NCBI GenBank assembly: GCA_025266875.1
Contig: JALLLT010000021.1
Span: 682,001-746,000 of the forward strand
Origin: Fennellomyces sp. T-0311
Taxonomy: Eukaryota; Mucoromycota; Mucoromycetes; Mucorales; Lichtheimiaceae
DNA length: 64,000 nucleotides
Direction: 5' to 3'
Within the stretch, counting starts at the first letter, position 1; every line of letters begins with the position of its first letter. The notes below the pieces were generated by a model that ran no database searches, was not told the DNA's origin, and saw nothing but the letters and a program-made list of their open reading frames with translations. Of this stretch, positions 28,670 to 38,904 are shown piece by piece. A program made the position numbers and the translations under genes.

Positions 28670-29398
28670 ATGATGTCTCAGCACTGCAAACAGCATTCGC
28701 GCTACGAGTACAAACGCACATCGCCGTCGCCCGTCTCCGCCACCGTATACGACGTTCTGCGGCCGCAGCCCCCCAATGCTCACCCGCCTACGATAGCAAT
28801 CTTGCCCAAACAGCCGCCCAGACAACTGACGCTCTCTGTTGCAGATAAACTAAAACGAATACCAGACCCGCCTGTGTGCTACTGCGGCAAGACAGCCTAC
28901 CGATCGGAATCCGACCTGGGCGTCATGTACGACTGCTACCGAATGGAGAAGAATGGAGGCAAGATCTGCGGATTCCATGTGCATCAGCGTGCATGGGATA
29001 ACTTTCGAGAGCGACTCAAGCGTAACCAAGACCTCGACGAGCACGACCCCGAGCTTATGATATGTCCGTACTTCAACTACACCTTCTGCGTCAGTTTTCT
29101 GTACATCAACGACTATGCCAGACGATATCCTAAACCGCCGACGTGCTTCTGCAACTTGCAGGTGGCCATATCCGAAGAGCATGTCAAGGAAGGCGGCCGC
29201 ATCAAGAAACGCATTGCCTTCAGGTGTCCGCACCATGCCATCGACGGCGCCAAGCCAAAGTGCACATGGTCATGCGCGGCAGAGCTGGTGTACTTCAAGC
29301 CGCCTCGGCATCCGCTGCATTCTGTAGAGCTGTTGGAGCACTCGTCCAGTCTGAGCCTAAGGAGCCGGGAAGCGACGTCAAAGGATGAAGAAGAGTGA
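28670..29398 (+). CDS. Protein with two GRF-like zinc-finger modules
   Basis: A single exon of 242 residues starting MMSQHCKQHSRYEYKR. Two related Cys-rich modules are visible. The first, about 68-110, has PPVCYCGKTAY, then YDC, then CGFHVHQRAW. The second, about 155-210, has PPTCFCNLQVAI, then FRCPHH, then CTWSCAAELVYF. Each has the layout of a GRF zinc finger (P-x-C-x-C near the start, a mid-module aromatic-x-C, then C-G/T-aromatic). GRF modules bind single-stranded nucleic acid in proteins such as TOP3A and APE2. The exact GRF triplet is missing here, so binding is inference. The N-terminal 60 residues are Pro-rich and the C-terminus is acidic. I do not recognise a characterised orthologue. 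Codon use is GC-rich, like its neighbours. Confidence 0.75.
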   Translation: MMSQHCKQHSRYEYKRTSPSPVSATVYDVLRPQPPNAHPPTIAILPKQPPRQLTLSVADKLKRIPDPPVCYCGKTAYRSESDLGVMYDCYRMEKNGGKICGFHVHQRAWDNFRERLKRNQDLDEHDPELMICPYFNYTFCVSFLYINDYARRYPKPPTCFCNLQVAISEEHVKEGGRIKKRIAFRCPHHAIDGAKPKCTWSCAAELVYFKPPRHPLHSVELLEHSSSLSLRSREATSKDEEE

Positions 29399-29762
29399 AC
29401 TTACTGTACAATTTCATTTTCTGTGCATGTTTGTGTATAATTGCTGTATACCCTTCGCCACTCTCTCTCTCTCTTCCCCTTTCATCTCATCCCTCACAAA
29501 AATACATCGCGTTATGCTCCCCTCCGGCCCAACCCCTCCCGCGTGCGTCGCTGCTCTGGCTTACCCCCGCCTCAAGCGCATCCCCCGCTTACAAAGCATC
29601 ACAGAATACCGCGCTGTCTCCCGGTGCCGGCGCACACGACCCTTGTTGATCTGGTGTATCCTTAATGTCGAATAAGAAAAAAGTAATAATATCCCCGCTT
29701 TAGTCTCTTGTTTCAACCCGAATTTTGGGTGCCCGTTCTGCTTTTGCTTCTACCTTTTCCCA
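29399..29762. other. Short spacer with CT tract
   Basis: Non-coding spacer between two same-strand genes. A (CT)n tract at about 29463-29474 and pyrimidine-rich sequence fit a fungal promoter of the RING gene. Nothing else is seen. Confidence 0.5.
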
Positions 29763-30360
29763 ATGAGCACAGACGACGAGTCGGTCGCACTGCACCAGCG
29801 CCTTCACGAGCTGGAGGCCCTGGCAAACGCCTTGGAGACCGACCGCGCACGCTTGAAGGAAGAGTCCGAGTCCCAAGTAACGCGTGTCAAACAGCTGGTC
29901 CTTGATCGTGACCATTCAACCACTACTTACCAGGAAGCAAAAGACCATCTCGAGCAGAATGAACGACAATTCAAAGAATTGGAAAAACAGCAGCACGATT
30001 TGGACAATGTGCTGCAGATCCAGGTTGAAGAACGGCGGCGGGCGCAAACAAAGGTGGTGCAGCTTGAAATGGAATTAACGGATTTAGCCGAGAAACATGA
30101 GTCGCTCGAGCACAAGTTTGACTTGCTGAGGGCGCGACAAAGCAGTGTCAAGTGTAGGTTATGCGGGGTCCGTGGTGTGGAGTTTGCGCTGTTGCCATGC
30201 TTTCATTTCTGTAAGTCGGGTAATAAACCGATGTTGTCCTGCTTGTTGTCAGACTCAACTCAACTCCACAGGCTACTGCCAACAATGCGCCGAGGGGCTG
30301 GAGACATGTCTAGTGTGCAGGGAGGCCAAACAGGGCATCCAAAAGATATATTACGGATAG
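29763..30360 (+). CDS. Coiled-coil RING-HC finger protein
   Basis: Two exons (29763-30210, 30272-30360) give 178 residues. Residues 5-125 are a continuous heptad-rich coiled coil (LHQRLHELEALANALETDR and onward). The C-terminus is a C3HC4 RING. Its ligands are C131, C134, C146, H148, C152, C155, C162 and C165, followed by GIQKIYYG. The intron lies inside the RING; joining the exons restores PCFHF-CYCQQCAEGLETCLVC. This layout (coiled coil plus extreme C-terminal RING ending in a short hydrophobic tail) is typical of small E3 ubiquitin ligases in which the tail completes the fold. The substrate is unknown. It ends 54 bp from the stop codon of the convergent HMG-box gene. Confidence 0.88.
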
Positions 30361-30414
30361 CCTCGCTTGTAAATATGTATACTAGGTATAGCTTTATTAT
30401 ATATACACTTTAAT

Positions 30415-32787
30415 TCAATCATCGTTGCGAGGTGTGGCAGGTAAGACTTGATACTGGCGTGGGCTGGACGAGAGCGGAGGCATCAGGTGCTCGCGGCGTG
30501 GGTTGACCATCTGTGCTACTGTTGCGATGGTGTGGCTATCAAGTTCTCGTTCGGTGGGCGACATGTTGCCCTGACGACTGTGACCTTCGTCCAACCCTTC
30601 CACCATCGATGTTGCCGTGAAGGTTTCCATCTCGCGCGCGTACCGTGCCTTGTCTTCCTTGGCTTTGCTAACCCAAGGTGCCCGCTCTTCCTCCGTTAAG
30701 CGCCGCCACCGTTTCGCTATCACTTTGCTGATCTCTCCCACCGTCGCTTTTGGCATGTTGACGACGATTTCTGCCCGCACCGACTTGGAATAGAATAAAA
30801 ATCCAGACATCGGGTGCTTTGGTGCTGTAGGGTTTTTCAGCCGTTTCTTCTTGCGTCCGCGTGGATCGCGCTCTTTTACTGTTGGTTTGTCGCCAGTGCT
30901 TTCGCTGCTGCTATTTGACGCTGGCGGTGGGTCGTCCACCTTCCGCTTTTTCGACGGCCGCGAACGATAACCAGCTTCTTCTAGTTCCAATTTGGATCGA
31001 CGGGTATATATAAAGTTTGGGTGCTCATCCATGTGTCGCTGCTTCAGCCGGGCCGCCTCTTGATTGTAATATCTTTTACTTTCCTACACATGCGTTCAGC
31101 AAATGGCGCGAACCTGACACACGTGCAGGCCTACCTCTGGTAAGCTATTCCACCGCTCGCTGATTGCCTTGCTTATTTCAGCGACGGTAAGGTTTGGGTT
31201 GCCGTCCAGAATTTGATGGCGAATGTCCCGATTAAAGAGAAGGTATGCGTTTGGTGGACGTTTTACGCGCTTCGGCTTTTCGCCGTGTCGCTTAAGCGGT
31301 AGTCGTTTGAGGTTGTCCGTCCGCGGTACTGTGAGTCCTGCGAGAGCCTCGGCTTCGGCTGCACCGGAATGACTTGCTACACTCACTACATTGCGGGCGC
31401 CGGTGGTGGCCAAAGGAGGAGACGCTGAGGATGAGTCCTGCTCTTCTTCGTCCGAGTCTTGATCGTCAACGTGATGTTTTGAACCGTGGTTGGTTTGCCA
31501 GTCATCGGGGGATGCGTTGTTAGCGGCGACAAATAATGCCTCATGCGACCGGTCGCTGCTGATGCTCAAGTGGCGCGGCGTGGAAAACATGTTGGCATCG
31601 CTGCTGTTGTGATCGTTGTAGCGGCTGGGTGAAGATGACGTGGAGGGTGATGAGGGTGAGAGGGAAGACAGAAACAAGCTGCCAATCATGCCCGAGCTGG
31701 GTGCGTTTTGATCAGACTGATAGCTCTGCTCTTTAAGGATCTCGGCCCGGTTCTTGTAATGCGTGCGGTGTTCCTAAGTTGCGAACGAGTTGAATGAGTG
31801 CTTCCAACGCAACGCCATTCTGTGCTACCCACTTCGCTTAGATCGTTCCATTCCCTGCCTAATATCTTGTTGAGGTCAGAGTTGCGGATACGGGGTTGCT
31901 GCGCTCGAATCTCCCCACGTCGCTCAGAACTGAACACAAAGAACGCGTTTTGACACCGCTTTTTGGACGGTCGATCATCCGTCTGATCGGCGTCGTCGTG
32001 CTGGAACGAGATCGAGTCATAGTTCTCGTTGGGAAGCGACTCTCGCCGCCGCCACCAGCTGCTGCTGCTGCTAGCCATGTTTGTGGGTATATAGTGGCTA
32101 TCGCGTCGATCTTTTTGTTTTCATGTGCGTGTGAGCCGATTTTTCCATATGCATCCAGGGCACACGCTGAGCTATTACCTAAACTGGACTTGTCATTTTC
32201 GGCCATAACGTGCTGTGGGGAAGCCGAGCCTTGACGGCCTGAATCGAGCAAAGGAATTAGTGGAAGGCGATGGGCCGCACGTAACAAACAAACCATGTGT
32301 TCCGCTATCTTCGGAATGGCGCCAACGTTCCCGATCCGCGTCCTCCTATTTGACAAGTTGTGAGACGAGAAAGGGAAAGAAAGGGGGCACACAGTAGAAC
32401 TTTCACTTGGTGACATGCGCTTACCTGCAGCGATGGCCAGTGTGTCGCCAACGGAGGAAACTCAAATGATTCCAGGTCTTCGTCACTAGTATGTTTGTGC
32501 CGTCCGTTCGGTTGCCGCACGCTCATCGGTGGTGTCGGTAGCATAGCTGCGGTTGCCTGGTAAGGAAAATGGTTCATCGCCTGAGGCTGAGGTAACACCC
32601 TGTTTGGCGCAGGTGACGATGGCATGCTTTTTTTGCTTGCTAACCATCTAGCCCCTGGCGGGGTAAACTCGTCCGACCGCCGTGTAGCTTCCTCGTGTGG
32701 TCGTGAAACCGCTTCCGCGTAATTCACACGATGTGGGAAGTATGATTCGAGTACGCCGTACGGTGCCCGATCTTGTTGATTCTGCAT
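30415..32787 (-). CDS. Three-HMG-box chromatin/transcription protein
   Basis: The certain part has three minus-strand exons (32078-31833, 31773-31135, 31083-30415; 517 residues from the ATG at 32078). It carries three HMG boxes. Box 1 is about 38-108 (QNAFFVFSSERRGEI, REWNDLSEEHRTHYKNRA). Box 2 is about 249-318 (RPPNAYLLFNRDIR, SERWNSLPEESKRYYNQEA), followed by DEHPNFIYTRR, which resembles the HPxYxYxPRR tail of SOX/MAT-type boxes. Box 3 is about 378-448 (KHPMSGFLFYSKSVRAEI, KRWRRLTEEERAPW). Phase-0 introns cut boxes 1 and 2 at the same point (after LSE and LPE); box 3 is intact. Linkers are Ser-rich and acidic, and two basic runs (SKKRKVDD, RGRKKKRLKN) could be nuclear signals. A further 5' exon, 32787-32425, ends at a strong donor (CTGCAG/GTAAGC), but its link to 32078 through 32345 could not be fixed by phase. 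It may instead belong to a separate transcript. Confidence 0.85.
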
Positions 32788-35700
32788 AAAGTAATGGCTG
32801 GTGTTGTTTTTTTGAATGCGGCCTATAATTCGAATGACGCAAAGAGCATGTCAAGTACACTGGGAAAAAAAAAAAGAAAATGGAAGAAATGGAATGCGAA
32901 TGAGAAGGGAAAAAGGGAAAAAGCTAAAGGGAAAAAAGCTTTTTATGCAGTCAACGAGACTCCGAGGAGTTGAAGAAAAGAAATAACGAGGGGGGGGGAA
33001 GGGAGACGGGAGGGTCAGCAGCCGAATATGGTTTTGTTTGTTCCTGACGGATCGTTAATATGTTTTTCCGGGATTTTTGTTTAAGATTATTTATATAGGA
33101 ACGAACGTTCGCCCCAGGCAGCTTGATCGTGATCCAGGTCATAGGCGGCTTGAGCGTCAGAAAAGATGGGAAAGTGTGGGAAATCAGCACTGTACGTTTC
33201 CCGGATACCCGGACACTCAGATCTTGTAATCTCTGTGTCGCATCCCACTTGGTCTTTGCGTCGAATCAACTCTTTCTGCGTCCCATGGACCCTACTGTCG
33301 CTGCCCACTCTCATCTCTGTTTACACCGCAGAGTCGCACAAGATCCCTCGATTTGCCAGCCCTATCCGAGATCGATGTGCAAGAAAAAACCCCACATCAA
33401 TTAACCATACTCAACCTTTGGCTCCTTCGTTGTAATCCCAGGGAAACACTAACATGTCTGGCATTGTGTCGCCTCGCCTTAGTACATGCTATCGAACGAA
33501 CCGCCATCTCTTCTCCCAGATATGCGGGAGAACCACATTGGCGATCGCTAACCTCAGCACTACTAACTTGTAGATCGTAAACACATGTCACGAGTTTGCT
33601 GCAGAGACAGGTTGCATCTTTGCAAACACCCTTGACATTTTGGACAGATCTTCGTGGATTGCCATTCTCGTGCAAAAGGGAAAATTCTGCTTCATCCTCT
33701 CGACCAGGATAGTGGTAGAAATAATAGTTTAATTTCTTATCCATGAAAAAAAGGTAAGGAGGTAATACTTTATCTAAAACCACCTTGTGCCATGCTGCAC
33801 CTCCCCTGTAATATCAACACCCTAATCTGAAGGCGCCTCCTCCGATAAAACGTACATACTTTGGTTGACTTGATCAGAAAGATTGCGTAACATCAGCGCC
33901 TTCTCCTTGAGGATCTTCCTTGATTGCGTATTGGAGAAGTAATTCATTTCTTCACCTCCTTGATATTCTAAATATGTAAAGTAATAACCAATATAAGCAT
34001 ACTGAGTATAAAGAAAATAAAAGCATCATGCACTCCGTATATAAGGTCCTTTCCACCTTTTACTTTCAACGCCCGAGGCGATGCACTAGTATGGAAATTA
34101 AGTAATGATCTATGAAGTGTTGTAATCCACTGCAAGAAATCTAGGGGCGCATCATTGATCGAAGATGCCCTGGTACATAGGGACAAAGAAAAGCATGTCA
34201 TCAAATTAACATTGTCCTATTATATCACATTTTGAATAAATTGCAAAGGCTATGTCCAATTCATTGTACTGTGTTTATTGGATAACCATGGTCTGCACAT
34301 ACTCCCACTCTACGCTGAAAGTGGTAGATCCATCTTAATAATAGCTATAAAACGGACATAATAAAGATATATAATATTATAGGTGGCAGCAATTATCAAG
34401 GTCACTTGGACGCGGCACAGTGCCCTATATATTGACAGATAAAAGGATGCAACGCCACCAGGAATGGTAAATCATACGTACCCACGATACATATTGTGAT
34501 TGTTGCCATGTATGCTTGACAATGACCATGTTGGACCTTCTACTGTATGTTATGTCTCATCCAGCCAGCACACCTCGATCATCGCGTCACTTGTCAACTC
34601 GATCCTCGGGAACTACGTATCGATGCGCGATTTAGCTTTACTGAGTGAATCAATACAATGTAACTCAAAAACTGAGAACAATAATTCGTATTTCCTTGTC
34701 GTATTGACTCCTTGGGTGCATGCATGGCCGTACGGAATGCTCACGTGTGCAAGTAGTTTCATTACTAAACTATTGCTTCCCATTGATTCATAGCATCTCG
34801 TTGCATTAGGTGGATTTTGCTACCAGCTAATTAGCAATTAGGTACGTATGCAACAAGCACGATAATACAAGTATAAATGTATTTAAATATCAACATAAAA
34901 GATCGCTTATTCTGAATAGCCAAGGATCTTTTCTAGAATTAGGACTCGATTAAGCCCTGATTTTTCCCATCTGTCACAATGTTAAGTGCTGAGCATCTCA
35001 ACGTAATACCGTTATCAATGTCACTTTTAACTCAGATAACAGATGACATTCTTATCAAGGATGATATACCGTGTACTTTGTCTGGTGATCTGAAGGTACA
35101 ACTTTGGAAGTATGGAGAATTGGCGGTCGCATGATAATCACCGAATAAAACGAGTGATGGCGCAATCTGGCCATCCAATGTGGCACAGACATCTTCAAAC
35201 TAACAATTATGGAGCATATATATAAACAAGTGTAAGAGTAAAGGTATTAATGGCTTTGCATTGGAATTACTTACAAATTTTCGTGTTTACAAAAAATAGC
35301 CACGGCCATTTGAATTTTTTTTATCGTAGAGGTTCCGCGAGCAAAAAAAGAAAATGCGCGGGCATACGCGTACTTGGCAAAAGCTAATGTAACATCTTAG
35401 GTAATGTGTACCACACACATGGGTACTTGCGTGTGCTCTGTAGTCTGAGTACGACGCACAAATTCGGTAATTCTCCCGCGCCGAAAAGCTAAACACCTTA
35501 ATGAATATACTTTCCTCACTATGCCCCACCTCATTGGTTTCTTTTGCTACGCATTATTTTATTACACGGTGCCTTCATATCGCGGCGCATTGATGCCATT
35601 TGGGTACCGTTGCACATTGCTTTTTTTTTTTTAAAAAAAAAGTGCATATTTTATATCACATGAGTAAACACCCCAATCAAAAAATAAGCTTTCAGTGACC

Positions 35701-36097
35701 GGCGCGTACGTGTCGCGATTTATTTAGCTTTCTTTTACAGGCTCTAAGTGTTTCCTAAAATAATTGTACAGAAAAGTCTCATGTTTCCATTTAACTACAG
35801 ACAATGCAGTCCTTTGAGTCTAGGCATTGACGCTTGCTCAAATGTTACATTTAAATAGGATTGTGTTTCCTTAATTTAAATCTAGAAGCGAAAAGAAGTA
35901 TCTATAATTAATATAGTAAAGAAGTGTACTTGGAGCCGAATTAGACGCAGCAGGTACTAGTTGTGTGTCGCTTGCGAATTTCTCATGTAATAAAACATTT
36001 CACGTATCATGCGCTGAGATGGACTTTACATGCTCGACACGCCAGCTTGGACCTTGTTTCTATTTTCTCACTTTGAAATATTCTCAAAATTCATATA

Positions 36098-36269
36098 CAG
36101 TGGCCGCTTTATATAACGATACGATGGTGCAGCCCAAACTTTATCGTTATATCAAAATATCGTTATATAAAATGGGATTTGGCAGTGATTACCGTATTGG
36201 TGCATCGAGAATTGTATCGTTATAGCGTATTATCGTTATATAAAATATCATTATATAAAGCGACCACTG
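36098..36269. mobile_element. 172-bp Tc1/mariner (pogo-like) MITE
   Basis: The element begins CAGTGGCCGCTTTATATAA and ends with the inverted copy TTATATAAAGCGACCACTG. Over 24 bp the two ends match at 22 positions. It is flanked by TA on both sides, the target duplication of the Tc1/mariner superfamily, and CAGT ends are typical of the pogo/Fot group. Inside there are several subterminal ATCGTTATAT motifs and no open reading frame, so it would need a transposase from elsewhere. Confidence 0.85.
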
Positions 36270-36284
36270 TATATATATATATAA

Positions 36285-36447
36285 GTCGAGCATAGCGAGA
36301 CAGGTGACGTGCTCCTAAGCATGATAATATACACAATAGCATTCCTATAGGGTTTAGGGTGTAGATAGTCATTTAGGGTATAGTTAGTCATTTAGGGTGT
36401 AGTTAGTGGCAGTGCAGCTTTGTCAGCGTGCAATATACACTTGCCTT
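36285..36447. repeat. Dispersed repeat, copy A
   Basis: This starts GTCGAGCATAGCGAGACAGG and contains the core GTGACGTGCTCCTAAGCAT. Then come three TTTAGGG-like units separated by TATAGTTAGTCA-type spacers, and it ends near GTGCAATATACACTTGCC. Copy B lies 290 bp downstream with clear similarity throughout. Confidence 0.8.
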
Positions 36448-36575
36448 ACAACGATCAAACATTGTCATCTATCTTAACCTAACCAGGTGAATTAATGTGT
36501 CTTTACTACGTATAACAATCATGATGAGCCGGCTCACCGTTGAATGACCCGCAGCGTAGCGAAGGGGATCATTCA

Positions 36576-36720
36576 GTCGAGCGTAGCGAGACAGGTGACG
36601 TGCTCCTAAGCATAATGCTATGCACAATAGCATTCCAATAGGGTTTAGGGTATAGTTAGCCATTTAGGGTGTAGTTAGTGACAATGCAGCTTTACCACCG
36701 TGCAATATACAGCGGCCTTT
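36576..36720. repeat. Dispersed repeat, copy B
   Basis: Same order of blocks as copy A, with about 85 percent identity by eye: GTCGAGCGTAGCGAGACAGG, the GACGTGCTCCTAAGCAT core, two TTTAGGG-like units (one fewer than copy A) and GTGCAATATACAGCGGCC at the end. Confidence 0.8.
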
Positions 36721-36798
36721 CAAACTTGAATTATCAAACATTGCCTTCCAAACAAATTATCAAACATTGCCTCTCAAAACACACCGGAGCGGAGCGAA

Positions 36799-36884
36799 AT
36801 AAAGTGCAGCCCAAAGGGTGCAGTGACACGCAGCGCAGCGGAGGGGCTCACAAACCCTGCGGCGAAGCGAAGGCTGCACTTTAT
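36799..36884. repeat. 86-bp element with 13-bp inverted ends
   Basis: ATAAAGTGCAGCC at 36799-36811 is matched perfectly in inverse by GGCTGCACTTTAT at 36872-36884. Inside are short GCAGCG/GCGGAG-type repeats and CCCTGCGG. A (TA)n run follows. It could be a small non-autonomous element or a folded transcript; it is adjacent to dispersed repeat B. Confidence 0.55.
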
Positions 36885-38154
36885 ATATATATATAAGGGA
36901 ATCAAGCCTTCTAAAGGCAGCTGCCATTCATTCCTTTTCACTGGTCTGTTTCCTTTTAAAATATATCAGTGGAACGGGTATCTTTCCGATGTATTAATCT
37001 CTTGCAAGTCGATCAAAGAGGGAGGGATAAAGGTTACCGAAACAGCCGTGAACAGGACATGTGTATACGTGACGTATGTTCATACGACAGTCGACCGCAT
37101 TCGGAGTCTTGCAATCACTGGCCGTTTCGATAGTAAATCAAAATCATGCTGTAGAATGGAGGTTAATGGGATGTAAACTATTTTATGAACGTATCTCAAA
37201 AATAATATTGTGTGCCGTCAATAGGCGGATTCTACAATACGCATGTAAATGAGAGCATCGCCCACTAACAGTATTTTTCGTCTTGTGAGAAGTTTTAAGG
37301 AATGATCGAAATATTCAAAAAATAACCGACAGTAGTTCTTCCTATAAAATACCCATGCTGTTGGAGAACCGAGATACTTATCAAGGCAAAAAGTAAACGT
37401 GGCTCATGTCATGTTTTAACGTTTGTTGAAATATGGGATGATTTGTGCACGCAGTCTAAAACAAAAAGTGGCTGTAATAGAAAGTAGTAAATACTTAGCG
37501 GATCAGGCAGTAAAGCAATTGATGGTGTACATACTGAAAAAATATTGCTTTCAAAGTAGGAAATAGATAGCAAATTAGCGATTTCATCTACTGGCCTTTC
37601 TTTTAAAAAAAGCATAAAGTCGGAATCAATATAGCATGATGCTCCTTTTGTGTATGTGTCGTGTTTTCCCGACATGAATAGCTTAAATGGTACTAAGTTT
37701 TTTTTTCGGGGGGGGGGTAAGGTAGGTTACTGAATTCAATTCATCTATTTTGTTCACACAATGCACGAAGTCGTTCTTCGTATTGAAATTCGATACATGC
37801 GTATCCAGGTTACGGATGTACGGCATCGGTTGGTTCAGGCACTTGAATCAATAGCCTTATCACACTCAGCCATAATGACATCATGCTTTCATCTATAACT
37901 CTAAATGTTTAAAAGGGAGAATGGCATCAGCCTACATTTAGGTCAATATCCCTTTAGCACTGCTTGGCAGATTTACACTAAACTCTATCATCGGGCCCCC
38001 AAAAGTAGTACCTTTTCTGGCGTAAGCCCTGTTGGGAGGACTTTAGGAGAACGGGCCACCATACCTCAGTGTAACCGTTCTACATGCTGTAAAAGGGTAA
38101 AAGAAAGTTAAAATAAGGACTTTTTTCGTACATGCCTGAAGAAACTATACGAGA

Positions 38155-38904
38155 ATGGATTTTTATGACTTTTACAAAGCTATAGAACCATTCGGATTTG
38201 GGTCTGCAATCGTAATTGGATATTGGGCAATATTACTTTCGTACGATATCCAGCATAAGCTTTCTGGATGGCATTTTACATGTATTTCCAGTTTTGTGTT
38301 ATTTTTCCCATTCGGTTGCGTAGCGTTTATAATGTACTTTTATGGTCCCTTTATTTTTATAGATATACCTTTTCACTCAGATGGAAGGGTTCAGACGATG
38401 CTGCTGCCATTGATCCAAGCTCATAGGCAAAAATTCAGTTTGTTTCATAACTTGTGTCAACATGGTATCGCCAGAGGCACGTTTATTAATATCACGAGCC
38501 AACAAGAAGCTACCAAAGTTTGGGAAAAGGAAAAAAGTTCAGAAAGAGAGAGAGATGTCGTCAAGGGAAGGGTATGGAAATTCCATGAACGAAAGATTGC
38601 GAATTTTTTTCAAGCTATACCTGATATCGTTCATTTTGCTTGTTTTAGCTCGAGCTGTCTTTTAGCTGATCCCAGATTACTAGTGTATAGTACTAATTCG
38701 AACATTGGCTTTCTTATCCTATCGTCATCAATACTCGTTCGGACTAAAACTTTCCTCAGTTTTTCCGATATAAATGCCTTGCTGTCTTACAATATTCTCT
38801 TGCTTCTTACTTTTCTTTCCAACGCTTGGCATCGCTCGATAGACGGGAAAAAAGATGCTTCGATTGTTTTTCTGCTATGTGACACTATTCTTTGCTATTC
38901 TTGA
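38155..38904 (+). CDS. Hypothetical membrane protein (uncertain)
   Basis: An uninterrupted 249-codon frame from ATG in AT-rich sequence, not antisense to any gene, which is long for chance at this base composition. It has strong hydrophobic segments at about 15-30 (FGFGSAIVIGYWAILLSY) and 42-70 (ISSFVLFFPFGCVAFIMYFY), and less clearly at 175-220. A charged stretch (EKEKSSERERDVVKGR) sits in the middle. I recognise no family. Against it, the last 50 nt overlap the start of the GDSL esterase gene on the same strand in another frame, and the hydrophobicity may reflect T-rich codons. It may be a real gene ending by splicing before 38855, or spurious. Confidence 0.3.
   Translation: MDFYDFYKAIEPFGFGSAIVIGYWAILLSYDIQHKLSGWHFTCISSFVLFFPFGCVAFIMYFYGPFIFIDIPFHSDGRVQTMLLPLIQAHRQKFSLFHNLCQHGIARGTFINITSQQEATKVWEKEKSSERERDVVKGRVWKFHERKIANFFQAIPDIVHFACFSSSCLLADPRLLVYSTNSNIGFLILSSSILVRTKTFLSFSDINALLSYNILLLLTFLSNAWHRSIDGKKDASIVFLLCDTILCYS

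Larger units (their letters stand above)
32788..38154. other. 5.4-kb gene-poor, repeat-bearing region
   Basis: No gene is supportable. The first 200 bases are purine-rich. Open frames near 33.4-33.8 kb (128 codons, minus) and 36.8-37.2 kb have no recognisable motifs. A 172-bp MITE, two diverged direct repeats and a small inverted repeat lie at 36.1-36.9 kb and are listed separately. Confidence 0.55.

Noticed and set aside
31859..32416. 185-codon minus-strand frame overlapping the HMG gene
   Set aside because: It covers box 1 in the wrong frame, while the HMG-box frame has clear domain support.
30415..32787. Mucoralean sex (mating-type) locus
   Set aside because: The HMG protein has three boxes and is not flanked by the expected triose-phosphate transporter and RNA helicase genes, so the locus call is unsupported.
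36285..36720. True telomere or chromosome end
   Set aside because: TTTAGGG-like units are few, interrupted and internal, with genes on both sides.
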